From JAUWKC01 sp035527845 (lineage in GTDB: Bacteria; Planctomycetota; Phycisphaerae; Sedimentisphaerales; Anaerobacaceae): 64,000 nucleotides of DNA. Made by a program: the position numbers and the translations under genes. Location: contig DATKZT010000062.1 in the NCBI GenBank assembly GCA_035527845.1, positions 43,455-107,454 on the forward strand. The letters run 5' to 3'. Shown in pieces: positions 1-8,426 of the stretch (the first letter of the stretch is position 1; every line of letters starts with the position of its first letter). A model generated the notes under the pieces. It saw only the letters and a list, made by a program, of their open reading frames with translations, was not told the DNA's origin and ran no database searches.

Positions 1-2
1 CC

Positions 3-254
3 ACCGCCGAGACTGCCGAGCAGCTTCACAAGCAGAAGGGCGCAGACGCATTTTCGAAAATGTTCGACAATATTGAGCAATACACCGGACTGCTGGATTT
101 GGACCTGACCGCAGGCAAAGTGCAGAAGTACGTCGAAAAATTGCGGTCCGAATGGGTCATCGTCGATCCCGCGGCAAAAACAAGAACCGACAAATCGCCG
201 GATGCGCTTAAGATGACCGCGGTCAGCCTGTACAGTCTGGAGATGGTTGAGTAA
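3..254 (+). CDS. 3' end of an unidentified gene (truncated by window edge)
   Basis: An open frame runs in from the left edge and stops with TAA at 252-254. There is an in-frame ATG at 60, but the frame is open without a stop back to base 3, so this is the C-terminal ~83 residues of a longer protein. The tail is charged and mostly helical-looking, with no motif I recognise. Its product cannot be named from this fragment. Confidence 0.6.
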   Translation, partial: TAETAEQLHKQKGADAFSKMFDNIEQYTGLLDLDLTAGKVQKYVEKLRSEWVIVDPAAKTRTDKSPDALKMTAVSLYSLEMVE

Positions 255-399
255 AGCCAAAGGCAGCGAAGTCGGCCGGCCGGGATGGGCGGCGACTACC
301 TCGGCCCGCCAGCGAAGAAAGCCGCGATCGGGATAACGTGGTCCCGCCATTTTGTACTCGAACGGTATGTTGCTTGCGAGTTAAGGGAAAGGGCTAACG

Positions 400-1434
400 T
401 TGAAAACTGCACGGACAATCCTGGCCGTTCTGGTCATCGCATCCTTCGCCGGCTGTAAAGGCGCCCTCAAGGTGCCGCAGCCGCCGCCGCTGGCTGAAGG
501 CAAAGAGCTGTTCACGGTGGACTTCAAAGAAGGCCGGACACTCCGATACAAGTTTGTTTCGAGCAGGAAAGTGAATCTTGACTGGGGCTACAAGGAAGAA
601 AAATCAAAGCGTCGAGGAGGCCGCAGTGACGAATCCTCCAGTGCAGCACAATCGTCCGAGTCAATGGATTTGGTTATGGCGTATACCCCGACCCAGGTGA
701 ACCCATACGGCCTTACCACAATCAGCGCCGCCTGCGAATCGGTAAACGTCAAGCGGACCGCACGCCAAAGCAGTCAGCTCAGGGACTCCAAAGACGCCGT
801 CAAGAGCCTTGCCGGCAAGACCTTTAATTTCACAGTTCGCCCCGACGGCAAGATAGACGACTTTTCGCAGTTGGACGCGCTGATTAGGGAAATCGGCGAG
901 AAAGCCTTTGTGACCAGAAGCGGTCAGGGCAGAATAAAAGAGCCGGACATGATAGGTGACTTTGTGGCCGCACAGTGGTTTATGTGGGATTCGGTCTCCA
1001 GTATAGAAAAGCCCATTGAAGGCGTGTCCGTCGGCCAGAGCTGGAAGTCCGTGCTGTCCGTACCGGCGCCGATGATCATGCGAGAAGCCAGAGATGTCAC
1101 TTACAGCCTGGCTCAGGTGCGGCAGACCGACAAGGGTCGAATAGCCGTGATACGCAGCTCCTACGCCCACGCCGAATCCGTTCCACAAGGCTGGCCCGTC
1201 CCATATACAGGAAGCTTCCAGGTCTCCGGGCCCTTCGGGCTCCTTGGCAGGTTCCAGATTGAGCAATTGAAAGGTCAGGGCGAGGAGCTTTTCAACCTCG
1301 ACGCCGGACGCACCGAGCAATACAGGCAGAATTACCATCTCGAAGTCACAGCGGCGATGATGTGGGCGCTGCCGGGTGTAAATCCGCGGATAACAATCGA
1401 CCAGACCCTGACAATGCAGCTTCTTGAAAACTGA
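400..1434 (+). CDS. putative secreted lipoprotein of unknown function
   Basis: 344 residues from a TTG start. The N-terminus is a lipoprotein signal: a short basic start, a hydrophobic stretch and a lipobox around FAGCKG (Cys19). The mature part starts with a segment of the type EGRTLRYKFVS, seen in planctomycete secreted proteins of the DUF6263 kind (recalled resemblance, not verified). A low-complexity R/S-rich stretch lies near residues 68-88. It is followed after 39 nt by the HIT protein on the same strand. It is probably membrane-anchored on the periplasmic side; its role is unknown. Confidence 0.75.
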   Translation: MKTARTILAVLVIASFAGCKGALKVPQPPPLAEGKELFTVDFKEGRTLRYKFVSSRKVNLDWGYKEEKSKRRGGRSDESSSAAQSSESMDLVMAYTPTQVNPYGLTTISAACESVNVKRTARQSSQLRDSKDAVKSLAGKTFNFTVRPDGKIDDFSQLDALIREIGEKAFVTRSGQGRIKEPDMIGDFVAAQWFMWDSVSSIEKPIEGVSVGQSWKSVLSVPAPMIMREARDVTYSLAQVRQTDKGRIAVIRSSYAHAESVPQGWPVPYTGSFQVSGPFGLLGRFQIEQLKGQGEELFNLDAGRTEQYRQNYHLEVTAAMMWALPGVNPRITIDQTLTMQLLEN

Positions 1435-1473
1435 GCAATGCACTCCTTAAAAAAAACACGGAGGTAGAGCAGG

Positions 1474-2019
1474 TTGGAACACAAAAACCTATGGGCGCCC
1501 TGGCGAATCGGATACATCCAGGGATTAAGCGGCGACACGCGGACGCAGAAGAAACAAGGTACATCGGAGCAGAGCGGTTGTTTTATATGTGATAATCAGG
1601 CCAACCCGCAGGACGACGACAAGAACCTCGTGCTTTGGCGCTCCGCCCAGTCGCTGGTGATGCTGAATCGCTTCCCCTACAACAACGGCCATTTATTGAT
1701 TGCCCCGGCGCGCCACATCGCGGATTTCGACTCGGCCGACGAAGCCGAGATGCTCGAGATTATCAAACTGATTCGAGACTCGCAAAAGGCGCTGTCGCTT
1801 GCCATTGCCCCGCACGGCTTCAACGTCGGAATGAATTTCGGGCGATGCGCCGGCGCCGGACTGCCGGGACATCTGCACGTCCATCTGGTGCCGCGCTGGG
1901 ACGGCGACACCAATTTTATGCCCGTCTGCAGCGACACGGGCGTCATCAGCCAGAGCATGAGCGAGCTGTTCGACCTCTTGAAAAAGGTCAGCAAAGAACA
2001 CAACCTTCCACGTCTGTGA
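1474..2019 (+). CDS. HIT-family nucleotide hydrolase/transferase
   Basis: 181 residues from a TTG start, supported by a GGAGGT ribosome-binding site at 1460-1465. The histidine-triad signature H133-L-H135-V-H137 (HLHVHLVP) is intact, and an N-terminal Cys36-x-x-Cys39 pair probably belongs to a zinc site. The arrangement (LWAPWR near the N-terminus, NVGMNFG before the triad) matches the AP4A phosphorylase-like branch of the HIT superfamily, which cleaves or transfers nucleoside phosphates through a nucleotidyl-His intermediate. It is cytoplasmic. The exact substrate (Ap4A, ADP-sulfate or other) cannot be read from sequence. Confidence 0.9.
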   Translation: MEHKNLWAPWRIGYIQGLSGDTRTQKKQGTSEQSGCFICDNQANPQDDDKNLVLWRSAQSLVMLNRFPYNNGHLLIAPARHIADFDSADEAEMLEIIKLIRDSQKALSLAIAPHGFNVGMNFGRCAGAGLPGHLHVHLVPRWDGDTNFMPVCSDTGVISQSMSELFDLLKKVSKEHNLPRL

Positions 2020-2060
2020 TATCAAATTCACTTGATTAGAGCCGCTTGCCCACTAATGTC

Positions 2061-2080
2061 ATTCCCGCGAAAGCGGGAAT
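2061..2080. repeat. GAAA-loop hairpin, dispersed repeat unit
   Basis: A perfect 8-bp stem (ATTCCCGC / GCGGGAAT) closes on a GAAA tetraloop and is flanked by TGTC and CCAG. This string is common as a dispersed intergenic element in many bacterial genomes (recalled). It lies between the convergent HIT and HAD genes, so it may also act as a bidirectional terminator, although there is no T-tract. Confidence 0.6.
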
Positions 2081-2222
2081 CCAGAAACCTAATGTTTTAG
2101 TCGGGCTATCGAAACTTCGGCTCCTTCCAACTGAAACTATTATAATGTCCGCCCCCCCTGCCTGCATATAAACCTGCATGAAGCTGTGCAGGAGTTCCAG
2201 GCCTCATCGGCGGCCATTCTCC

Positions 2223-3095
2223 TTATGAACGATATTTTTGCGACTGCCTGAAAGATTCCCGTCCATATCGAATGCCTTCGACAATGTTTCCCAGCAATAA
2301 TTTTATCAGGCGGTCAAGCTCGGTTCCGCTTTTGTAATCCGCCTCGGCGATAAAATTCACCCTCTCGGCCTTTAGCAGGTCCACGCAGGTTTTCTTGCCG
2401 CGAGAGCTGTGGGACTTATAAACGGCAATGGCATAGCCGCCGTTCTTTCTGATTACCGTCATACATGGAACATCGGTCAGCCCGTCGCCGATATACATAA
2501 TGTTTTGAAATGGTATGGGTCTCAAGGACATTGGCGTATGTAGATTGATGTTCTCGCTCAGCTTCTCTTTGCCCTTATTGATTCTGAAAATGAACTGCGT
2601 CTTCAGGGTGTCGTTCACTATGACATTGGGGAAGGTTGCGGCCCCGTATTCGTCGTAAAAATATTGCGAGGCAAATACCTTGTAAAAATATCTGGCTATG
2701 ACCGTCCCCGATATTATTTCCTTCAGGCCCGCTGAGATTATGTAATGCCTGAGCTCTATGTCCTCATCGAATTGCTTTTTGACGTAAGCATTTATTCTTT
2801 CGAAATAGGTCCGGACGCCGGGGAAGTAATTGACGTTTTTGGCCAGCTTTTTCAATCTCTCGGCGGTAAGTGGGAAACGCCTGGCCTTGGATTCTTCGAG
2901 CATCAGACGCATGTAAGCCACAATCGCTTCGCCGTTGGTCCGCGCCGACTCCTCGTTTACCTGCTTCCAGAACTGCCTGCCGTCCCTGATGCCGATTTCC
3001 GGCAGAATCGTGTATTCCTGCATCGGCTGCGGCGTCAGCGTGCCGTCGAAGTCATAAACTACCGCAATAACATTGTGCTTAAATGCTTTTCTCAT
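2223..3095 (-). CDS. HAD-superfamily phosphatase (phosphoserine phosphatase-like)
   Basis: 290 residues. Motif I is DFDGTLT at residues 15-21, with the nucleophile Asp15 and acid/base Asp17. A later GDGLTD block is motif III/IV and supplies the Mg-binding acidic residues. The cap region between them is helical. The protein belongs to the haloacid dehalogenase hydrolases, cytoplasmic Mg-dependent phosphatases, and resembles the PSP-like subgroup; the substrate is unknown. It converges on the HIT gene. The start is the first ATG of the frame and directly precedes the conserved motif I. Confidence 0.8.
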   Translation of the reverse strand: MRKAFKHNVIAVVYDFDGTLTPQPMQEYTILPEIGIRDGRQFWKQVNEESARTNGEAIVAYMRLMLEESKARRFPLTAERLKKLAKNVNYFPGVRTYFERINAYVKKQFDEDIELRHYIISAGLKEIISGTVIARYFYKVFASQYFYDEYGAATFPNVIVNDTLKTQFIFRINKGKEKLSENINLHTPMSLRPIPFQNIMYIGDGLTDVPCMTVIRKNGGYAIAVYKSHSSRGKKTCVDLLKAERVNFIAEADYKSGTELDRLIKLLLGNIVEGIRYGRESFRQSQKYRS

Positions 3096-3129
3096 ACTGA
3101 ACCGCCTGTTTTGCCGGCTGGGTTACGAA

Positions 3130-3800
3130 TGCAGGTATTATCCGTTTTTTGGTCGGGTCGTCAAATGGCATGGTGTTTTTTGGCTCCTGAATCCGCCTTC
3201 GCCAAGGCTATGGCGGACAAGATTGGGTTTGTTTGGGTTTGCTTTGGCTTTGGGGGCCGGTGGCGGGCCAAAAATTGGGTTTGCTTTGGGTTTGATTGGG
3301 TTTGTTTGGGTTTGCTTTTGGGGCCTGCCGGAGGGGCTGTTTTTGCGTAATCCTTTGTGGGAACTGAGGTTGCGTTGATTTTGGCGTTTTGGAAATTGGG
3401 TTTGTTTGTACAAAAACGGGGCCGATTTGTATAGGATTCTCCACAGAAATAGAAGACAGTGGCTCGTGGTTCCCGCCAAAAGGACGGCGGGCAAGCGTGG
3501 CTCGTTTGAGTTGGCGGGGTGGGCGGTTTGTTTGGGGGTGGCAAGGCTTCACCAATTTACTATTTGCGATTCCAGATTTACTATTTGGGACGGATCGGAT
3601 TGAGTTGGCTGATTTCACGCTTATCTCCGCTATAACTGCCACTGAGCGACCTATGAGGGGCCGCAAACTGGGGGAATTATACACGATTTTGGGTTGGAAG
3701 TAAAGGAAAATTTGTTCGTGGTTCGTGGGTCGTGGTTCGAGGTTGGTCGGTGGTCGCTGGTAATTTGTTTGATATGCTCTTTTGCTTTTACGAAAACCTT
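3130..3800. repeat. repeat-rich gene-free region with G/T-rich tracts
   Basis: About 800 bases upstream of the sigma-factor gene carry no convincing gene. They contain many copies of TTGGGTTTG-type units (roughly 3224-3330, 3390-3410), a tandem ATTTACTATTTG pair (about 3554-3595), and a GGTCGTGGTTCG-like G/T-rich run (about 3715-3765). Reverse-strand frames read as K/P/Q/T/N-rich strings such as NKPNQTQSKPNF, which I treat as spurious translations. Similar strings recur in Phycisphaerae genomes (recalled). Confidence 0.55.
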
Positions 3801-3862
3801 ATCTTTTTGCCGGGCAATGAGTTTCTTTGAGTTTTTTGAAAAATTCCGTCACCATTTCTGTT

Positions 3863-3892
3863 TTGCGCTTTCTCTATTACAGAGGCTATAAT
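3863..3892 (+). promoter_or_regulatory. sigma70-type promoter for the sigma-factor fusion gene
   Basis: A TTGCGC -35 (3863-3868) is separated by 18 bp from a perfect TATAAT -10 (3887-3892). The predicted start is near 3899, about 20 bases before the ATG at 3919. An AAGGA-like ribosome-binding site follows. Confidence 0.6.
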
Positions 3893-3918
3893 ACGCACTG
3901 GTTAAAAGGATTCTCACA

Positions 3919-6900
3919 ATGTTAAAAACGTCAAGGGAAATCAAGCTGCTGAGAAGGTGCTTAAGAGGCGACCCACAGGCCTTTGAGGTGATTGTCGCAA
4001 ACTATCAGGATCTTGTTTGTGGAATCACATTCAGCGGGACGACAGATGTTCAACAAAGCGAGGAACTGGCCCAACAGACCTTCATCAATGCCTGGAAGAG
4101 CCTTTCTCGCCTTAACGACCTTTCGAAGTTCCGGCCCTGGCTGTGCACTATAGCCCGAAACAACATTCGAAATCTTGTGAGCAAGAACCAACGGGATATT
4201 ATTGCAAAGGCCAAACCTATGGAGAATGTAAATAATGCGCCTGCTGATGAGTCGGGTCCGCTCGAATCCGCAATTAAAAAAGAACATGAGGCGCTTGTCA
4301 GTGATGCTATTCAGCAGGTACCGGAGCAATATCGAGAGCCTCTGGTTCTCTATTATCGGCAGCAACAGTCTGTAAAGCAGGTCGCGCTATCGCTCGATTT
4401 GTCGGAAGATGTCGTAAAGCAACGGTTGCATCGCGGCCGACAAATGATAAAGGAAAAACTCCGTTCCATCGTTGAGGAGACTCTTTCGGCGACCGGTCCC
4501 AGGAAGGCATTTACCACCGCCGTTATTGCATCGATTGCCGGTATAGCCGTGAAAGGTTCCGCCGTTGCAGCGGCTTCCGGCATCGGAACCGCTATATCCA
4601 CTTCCGGAAGTACTACGGGTATTTCCGCTGCTATGAGCGGAGTAACAGCAAAGATAATTGCGGCTGCGGCAGTGGCCGTCCTTGGTATTGGAGCAGTGGC
4701 TGCTTACAAGCAGATTACCAAGCCAGACCGCGGACCGGAATTCTCCCCAGCGGGAATAGTAGTTCGCGAAAAAAGAGACGAACAGCGAAAGGATACGGAA
4801 GAAACAGCTATGCAACGCGACGATGCAGCGGTCACTCTCTCGGCTATTTATGAACCCAACGGTGATTCAGGAATCGGCCAGTCATTCATCCCGCCCAATC
4901 AACCTCCAGCAGCCGCCGGCACCGTTCGTCTGGCAATTCATGTGCGAGAGGATCAGACCAACAAGCCCATAGCAGGCGCCCAGTTACGAGTAAACCGCGG
5001 CTGTGGCTGTAACTGCGAACCAGACTATTACTCGACAGATGCCAACGGATTCTACCTGATTGATTTTGGCGAGAACAAGCCCTCGTACCTGAGCATACTT
5101 GCCACGAAAGCCGGGCATGTCCCGATGATGTTTGCCTGGCGAGATGAAATGATTGAGAACCTGAGCGAGAAGTTTTCGTTTTATCTGCCAAAGGCCGCCA
5201 AGGTCGGTGGCGTTATTGAAAGTGAAGACTCCAGACCGATACCGTCAACGACCGTTGTCGTCTGGATGAACGCTGATGAGAGCAGAGAACATCCATGGGT
5301 GCGAATCGATGATTATACGGTTGTAGCGGATGCCAACGGCAGGTGGGAATGTGATATGTTCCCTCCTGAGCCCTACCGCTTCTCCGTGAAACTCAGACAC
5401 TTTGACTACGCCGACACGCGAGTATTTGTCAATGATCGCGACCACAAGTTCGAAGATTTTTTCAGCCTGAAATCCGTGCTGGTAATGAAGGAAGGAGCAT
5501 TCTTGTACGGCTGGGTGACCGATGGGCAAGGCAGACCGATAGAGGGTGCGTCGGTTTTTACCGGTGAGGACCGGTTCGATAATGATGCACGCAAGACAAA
5601 GACGGATTCGCAGGGGCTGTTCGAATTTCCGCATTTTTGGCCACAGTTGCAGCGGGGTAACGCGGTGCTGACCGTTCAGGCGAAAGGCTATGCTCCGGAG
5701 CTTAAAATCGTGCCGGTACGCCGTGAAATGGAGCCCGTTTTGATTGCTCTCGGTCCGCCGCATGCAATCCGAGTGCGAGTGGTAGATGTAAACGGCCATC
5801 CCGTAAGTGGTGCGGGCGTTGACGTCGATAGCTGGCGCAAATACAGGAGTCTGTCATGGAAGAGTGAGACGGATAAGATGGGCAGATTCCTCTGGAACGA
5901 AGCGCCCGGGGATGAGGTTGATATTGACATATATAAGGACGACTACATGCGGGTGGGCAATGAGGTTTTTGTGGCTCGCGATGAGGAATACGAGGTCACG
6001 ATGCTGCCGCAACTCGTTATCAGCGGCAGTGTGGTTGATGCGGAAACAAACGAACCGGTTCAGGACTTCACGGCAATTAAGGGAATCCAGTGGGAAGGCG
6101 GTGGGGTTCATTGGGAAACAGATGCCTTTGATGCGAAAGATTTCAGTGAAGGCAGGTACAAAGTCGAGATCGGTCATCCTTATCCCGGTCATTTGATTCG
6201 TATAGACGCTCAGGGTTATCTGCCGACTAAATCGAGGGTCTTTGACAGTAATGAGGGGACAGTCTCATACGATTTTCGCATGAAAAAGGGCACCGGCCTG
6301 GGGGGCGGCACCGTTTACGACCCGAACGGCCGGCCGGCCGGCGGCGCTGAAATCTATGTACTCACGCCAGATACGACTGTGAACTTTGAAAACGGCAAGA
6401 CTTCTAACCGGCCGCGGGATACCGAATGGGCGGTCGCCGATGAAGAGGGGAGTTTTTCGTTCAAAGCCCTTTGGGAAGATTCCTTGTATAAACTCTTTGT
6501 TATTCATGACAAAGGGTTCGCTGAAGTGAGCAAAGAGCAGTGGTTGATTGATCCAAATATTACGTTACAACCCTGGGGCCGAATTGAGGGGACACTTTAT
6601 TCGGGTCTGCGGGTCGCCGCCAATCAAAGCGTGCATCTTTACAACCAGGATACTCACAATGATCCCGAAAAAATGAACTATAATTACGGAGTCAATGTTA
6701 CCAGCGACGATCAAGGCCATTTTATAATCGAGCGGGCCATTGCCGGCAGAGGCGCGGTCGCTCGAAGGATTTTCTCAGATGACGGGCGGAGAAGCTCCTA
6801 CGTCGGTACTAAACATATCGAAGTAGCCGGTGGCCAGACGACCAAAGTCGATATCGGCGGAGGGGGCAGGCTTGTTACAGGCACGCTCATTAAACCCGAG

Positions 6901-7812
6901 TGGGCAGCCGGCACGACAGAACTGTCAGAGGTTAATGCAAGAGTCCAGCCCGCACAAACTCAGAAAATGAACCCATACGAAATACTTGGGGACCTGCAGT
7001 TACCCAGGCCACAGCGTTTTGAGGAAATGACGGTTGCGGAAGTTCTGCAATGGTATGAAGAATGGACGAAGAGCGACGAGGGCAGGGCCCTTTTGGAGGA
7101 AATTCAGGAACGAATGAAAGCACAGGGCCTGGGCGATACAAATTATAATGCGATAGTGGAATCCGACGGCAGTTTCAGGATTTTGGATGTTCGCCCCGGC
7201 GAATACACGCTCGCCGGCGCACTGCGCAAAGTAGATGCAAGAGGGTATGCCGATTACAAGGAGCCGGTTGCTGCTGAGATAAGACAGACATTTACCGTCG
7301 CTGATTTGACAGAAGAGAACCAGGACATACCGGTTGAGCTGGGGATAGTGGAGTTTCTCCCTGTCGCGAAGCTCGAATTGAACGAGCCTGTACCTGACTT
7401 TGACGTTCGGTCGCTCGAAGGTGGAAGGTTAAGTCCCGCTGACCTGCGAGGAAAATACGTACTGTTGACGTTTTATATGGTTATGGTTGCCGGACAGCAC
7501 AGTTTGAACGAGGAGATGGAAAATCTGAGGCGAATCCAGGACGATTTTGCAGGCCATGAGCGATTTGAAATGGTTGGACTCACACAGGGTGGGATACCCT
7601 TAATTGAAGATTTGATAAAGAAGTTTCTTGCCGAACAAAGACTCACATGGCGGCAGGGCATTATCGACGGCAGCAACTACGAATTAATGCAAACCTTCAA
7701 GATTCAAAGCCCGCTTCACAGCCTGCTCATAGATCCCAATGGAGTTCTTTTGGCTAATGGCCTTAAAGGAGAGGAACTGTATGAGGCTGTAGCTAAAGCT
7801 CTGACGGAATGA
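3919..7812 (+). CDS. ECF sigma factor fused to transmembrane, carboxypeptidase-regulatory-like and thioredoxin-fold domains
   Basis: 1297 residues in one frame. Residues ~10-90 are sigma70 region 2 (FRPWLCTIARNNIRN) and ~130-180 are region 4 with a helix-turn-helix (SVKQVALSLDLSEDVVKQR). Two hydrophobic stretches follow; that at ~243-262 is a likely membrane helix. The rest is a long series of beta-rich carboxypeptidase-regulatory-like repeats (motifs such as VTDGQGRPIEGA, DSQGLFEF), including a CGCNC cluster near residue 363. The C-terminus (~1150-1297) has an AhpC/TlpA-like thioredoxin fold (PVPDFDVRSLEGG) but lacks a CxxC. The topology implies a cytoplasmic sigma domain tethered to an extracytoplasmic sensor-like part. 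How the sigma domain would be released or act is not visible. No separate anti-sigma gene is adjacent. Confidence 0.85.
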   Translation: MLKTSREIKLLRRCLRGDPQAFEVIVANYQDLVCGITFSGTTDVQQSEELAQQTFINAWKSLSRLNDLSKFRPWLCTIARNNIRNLVSKNQRDIIAKAKPMENVNNAPADESGPLESAIKKEHEALVSDAIQQVPEQYREPLVLYYRQQQSVKQVALSLDLSEDVVKQRLHRGRQMIKEKLRSIVEETLSATGPRKAFTTAVIASIAGIAVKGSAVAAASGIGTAISTSGSTTGISAAMSGVTAKIIAAAAVAVLGIGAVAAYKQITKPDRGPEFSPAGIVVREKRDEQRKDTEETAMQRDDAAVTLSAIYEPNGDSGIGQSFIPPNQPPAAAGTVRLAIHVREDQTNKPIAGAQLRVNRGCGCNCEPDYYSTDANGFYLIDFGENKPSYLSILATKAGHVPMMFAWRDEMIENLSEKFSFYLPKAAKVGGVIESEDSRPIPSTTVVVWMNADESREHPWVRIDDYTVVADANGRWECDMFPPEPYRFSVKLRHFDYADTRVFVNDRDHKFEDFFSLKSVLVMKEGAFLYGWVTDGQGRPIEGASVFTGEDRFDNDARKTKTDSQGLFEFPHFWPQLQRGNAVLTVQAKGYAPELKIVPVRREMEPVLIALGPPHAIRVRVVDVNGHPVSGAGVDVDSWRKYRSLSWKSETDKMGRFLWNEAPGDEVDIDIYKDDYMRVGNEVFVARDEEYEVTMLPQLVISGSVVDAETNEPVQDFTAIKGIQWEGGGVHWETDAFDAKDFSEGRYKVEIGHPYPGHLIRIDAQGYLPTKSRVFDSNEGTVSYDFRMKKGTGLGGGTVYDPNGRPAGGAEIYVLTPDTTVNFENGKTSNRPRDTEWAVADEEGSFSFKALWEDSLYKLFVIHDKGFAEVSKEQWLIDPNITLQPWGRIEGTLYSGLRVAANQSVHLYNQDTHNDPEKMNYNYGVNVTSDDQGHFIIERAIAGRGAVARRIFSDDGRRSSYVGTKHIEVAGGQTTKVDIGGGGRLVTGTLIKPEWAAGTTELSEVNARVQPAQTQKMNPYEILGDLQLPRPQRFEEMTVAEVLQWYEEWTKSDEGRALLEEIQERMKAQGLGDTNYNAIVESDGSFRILDVRPGEYTLAGALRKVDARGYADYKEPVAAEIRQTFTVADLTEENQDIPVELGIVEFLPVAKLELNEPVPDFDVRSLEGGRLSPADLRGKYVLLTFYMVMVAGQHSLNEEMENLRRIQDDFAGHERFEMVGLTQGGIPLIEDLIKKFLAEQRLTWRQGIIDGSNYELMQTFKIQSPLHSLLIDPNGVLLANGLKGEELYEAVAKALTE

Positions 7813-8426
7813 GTAGGTTGAGATTAAGAGGAAGTGGTAACTACAGAATAGCCCAAAGTCCCCACATAAATCCGTAAAACAAATATCAAAACAGGTTGGT
7901 ATAGAGCCTTGGGATACTTTTGAAGCCATTTCTACTGTCGTGAGCACACAGGTGTCCGCCTTGGCACGAGGCTTCCGTGTGGACTGAAGGTGCGACGGAC
8001 GAGTCGGCGGAGCTTCGCTTTCCTGGCTACGCCCTTTGGGGCTGCGGGGGACGGGTGATCGAACGCGCCGAATAAATCGGTGGGCTAAACGGGCCTACCC
8101 GCCAAACGAACGGGGGATAAGCGGCGGGGGGGGAACCGCGGGTGAAACCCGCGGCTAAGTATTTGGTGAGATGGCGAGAGGAGCCATCCCCAAGCTTCGC
8201 TTGAGGCTGCCACCCTTGCGGGAGTGAATTGCGCGGGCAAAGGTTTTGGGCGGCAGCATTCGCTGGGCGGCGGGCAGCCTTGTGATCGGACCCCAAGAAA
8301 AGTCGAAATGGTGTTGCCATTCTTGCTGCCGTGCATTATCTTAATCACATCAGTACTCGGCGAAATTGTGAAGCTTGAAGACAGAAAAGCACTTAGAGCC
8401 GATTGTGGTTGAGTGAAGGAGGGCTT
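7813..8426. other. 614-bp gene-free interval with dispersed-repeat character
   Basis: No credible gene lies here. The middle is very G-rich (about 8040-8135) and contains a stem CCGCGGG/CCCGCGG (8136-8154). The reverse-strand frame reads as Pro/Ala-rich text (SPPAAYPPFVWRVG), typical of non-coding repeat sequence rather than protein. The last ~100 bases are the leader of the aldo/keto reductase gene. Confidence 0.5.
8136..8154. repeat. CCGCGGG hairpin, probable dispersed element
   Basis: A seven-pair stem CCGCGGG (8136-8142) / CCCGCGG (8148-8154) has a TGAAA loop and is followed by CTAAG. The unit is commonly scattered between genes in planctomycetes and related bacteria (recalled). There is no T-tract, so a terminator role is doubtful. 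Confidence 0.5.

Noticed and set aside
3208..3684. 158-codon reverse-strand frame
   Set aside because: The text (KPNQTQSKPNF-like) comes from G/T-rich repeats, with no ribosome-binding site or domain; treated as repeat, not protein.
3130..3800. CRISPR array
   Set aside because: Repeated units are short, irregular and not separated by unique spacers of constant length; no cas genes are present.
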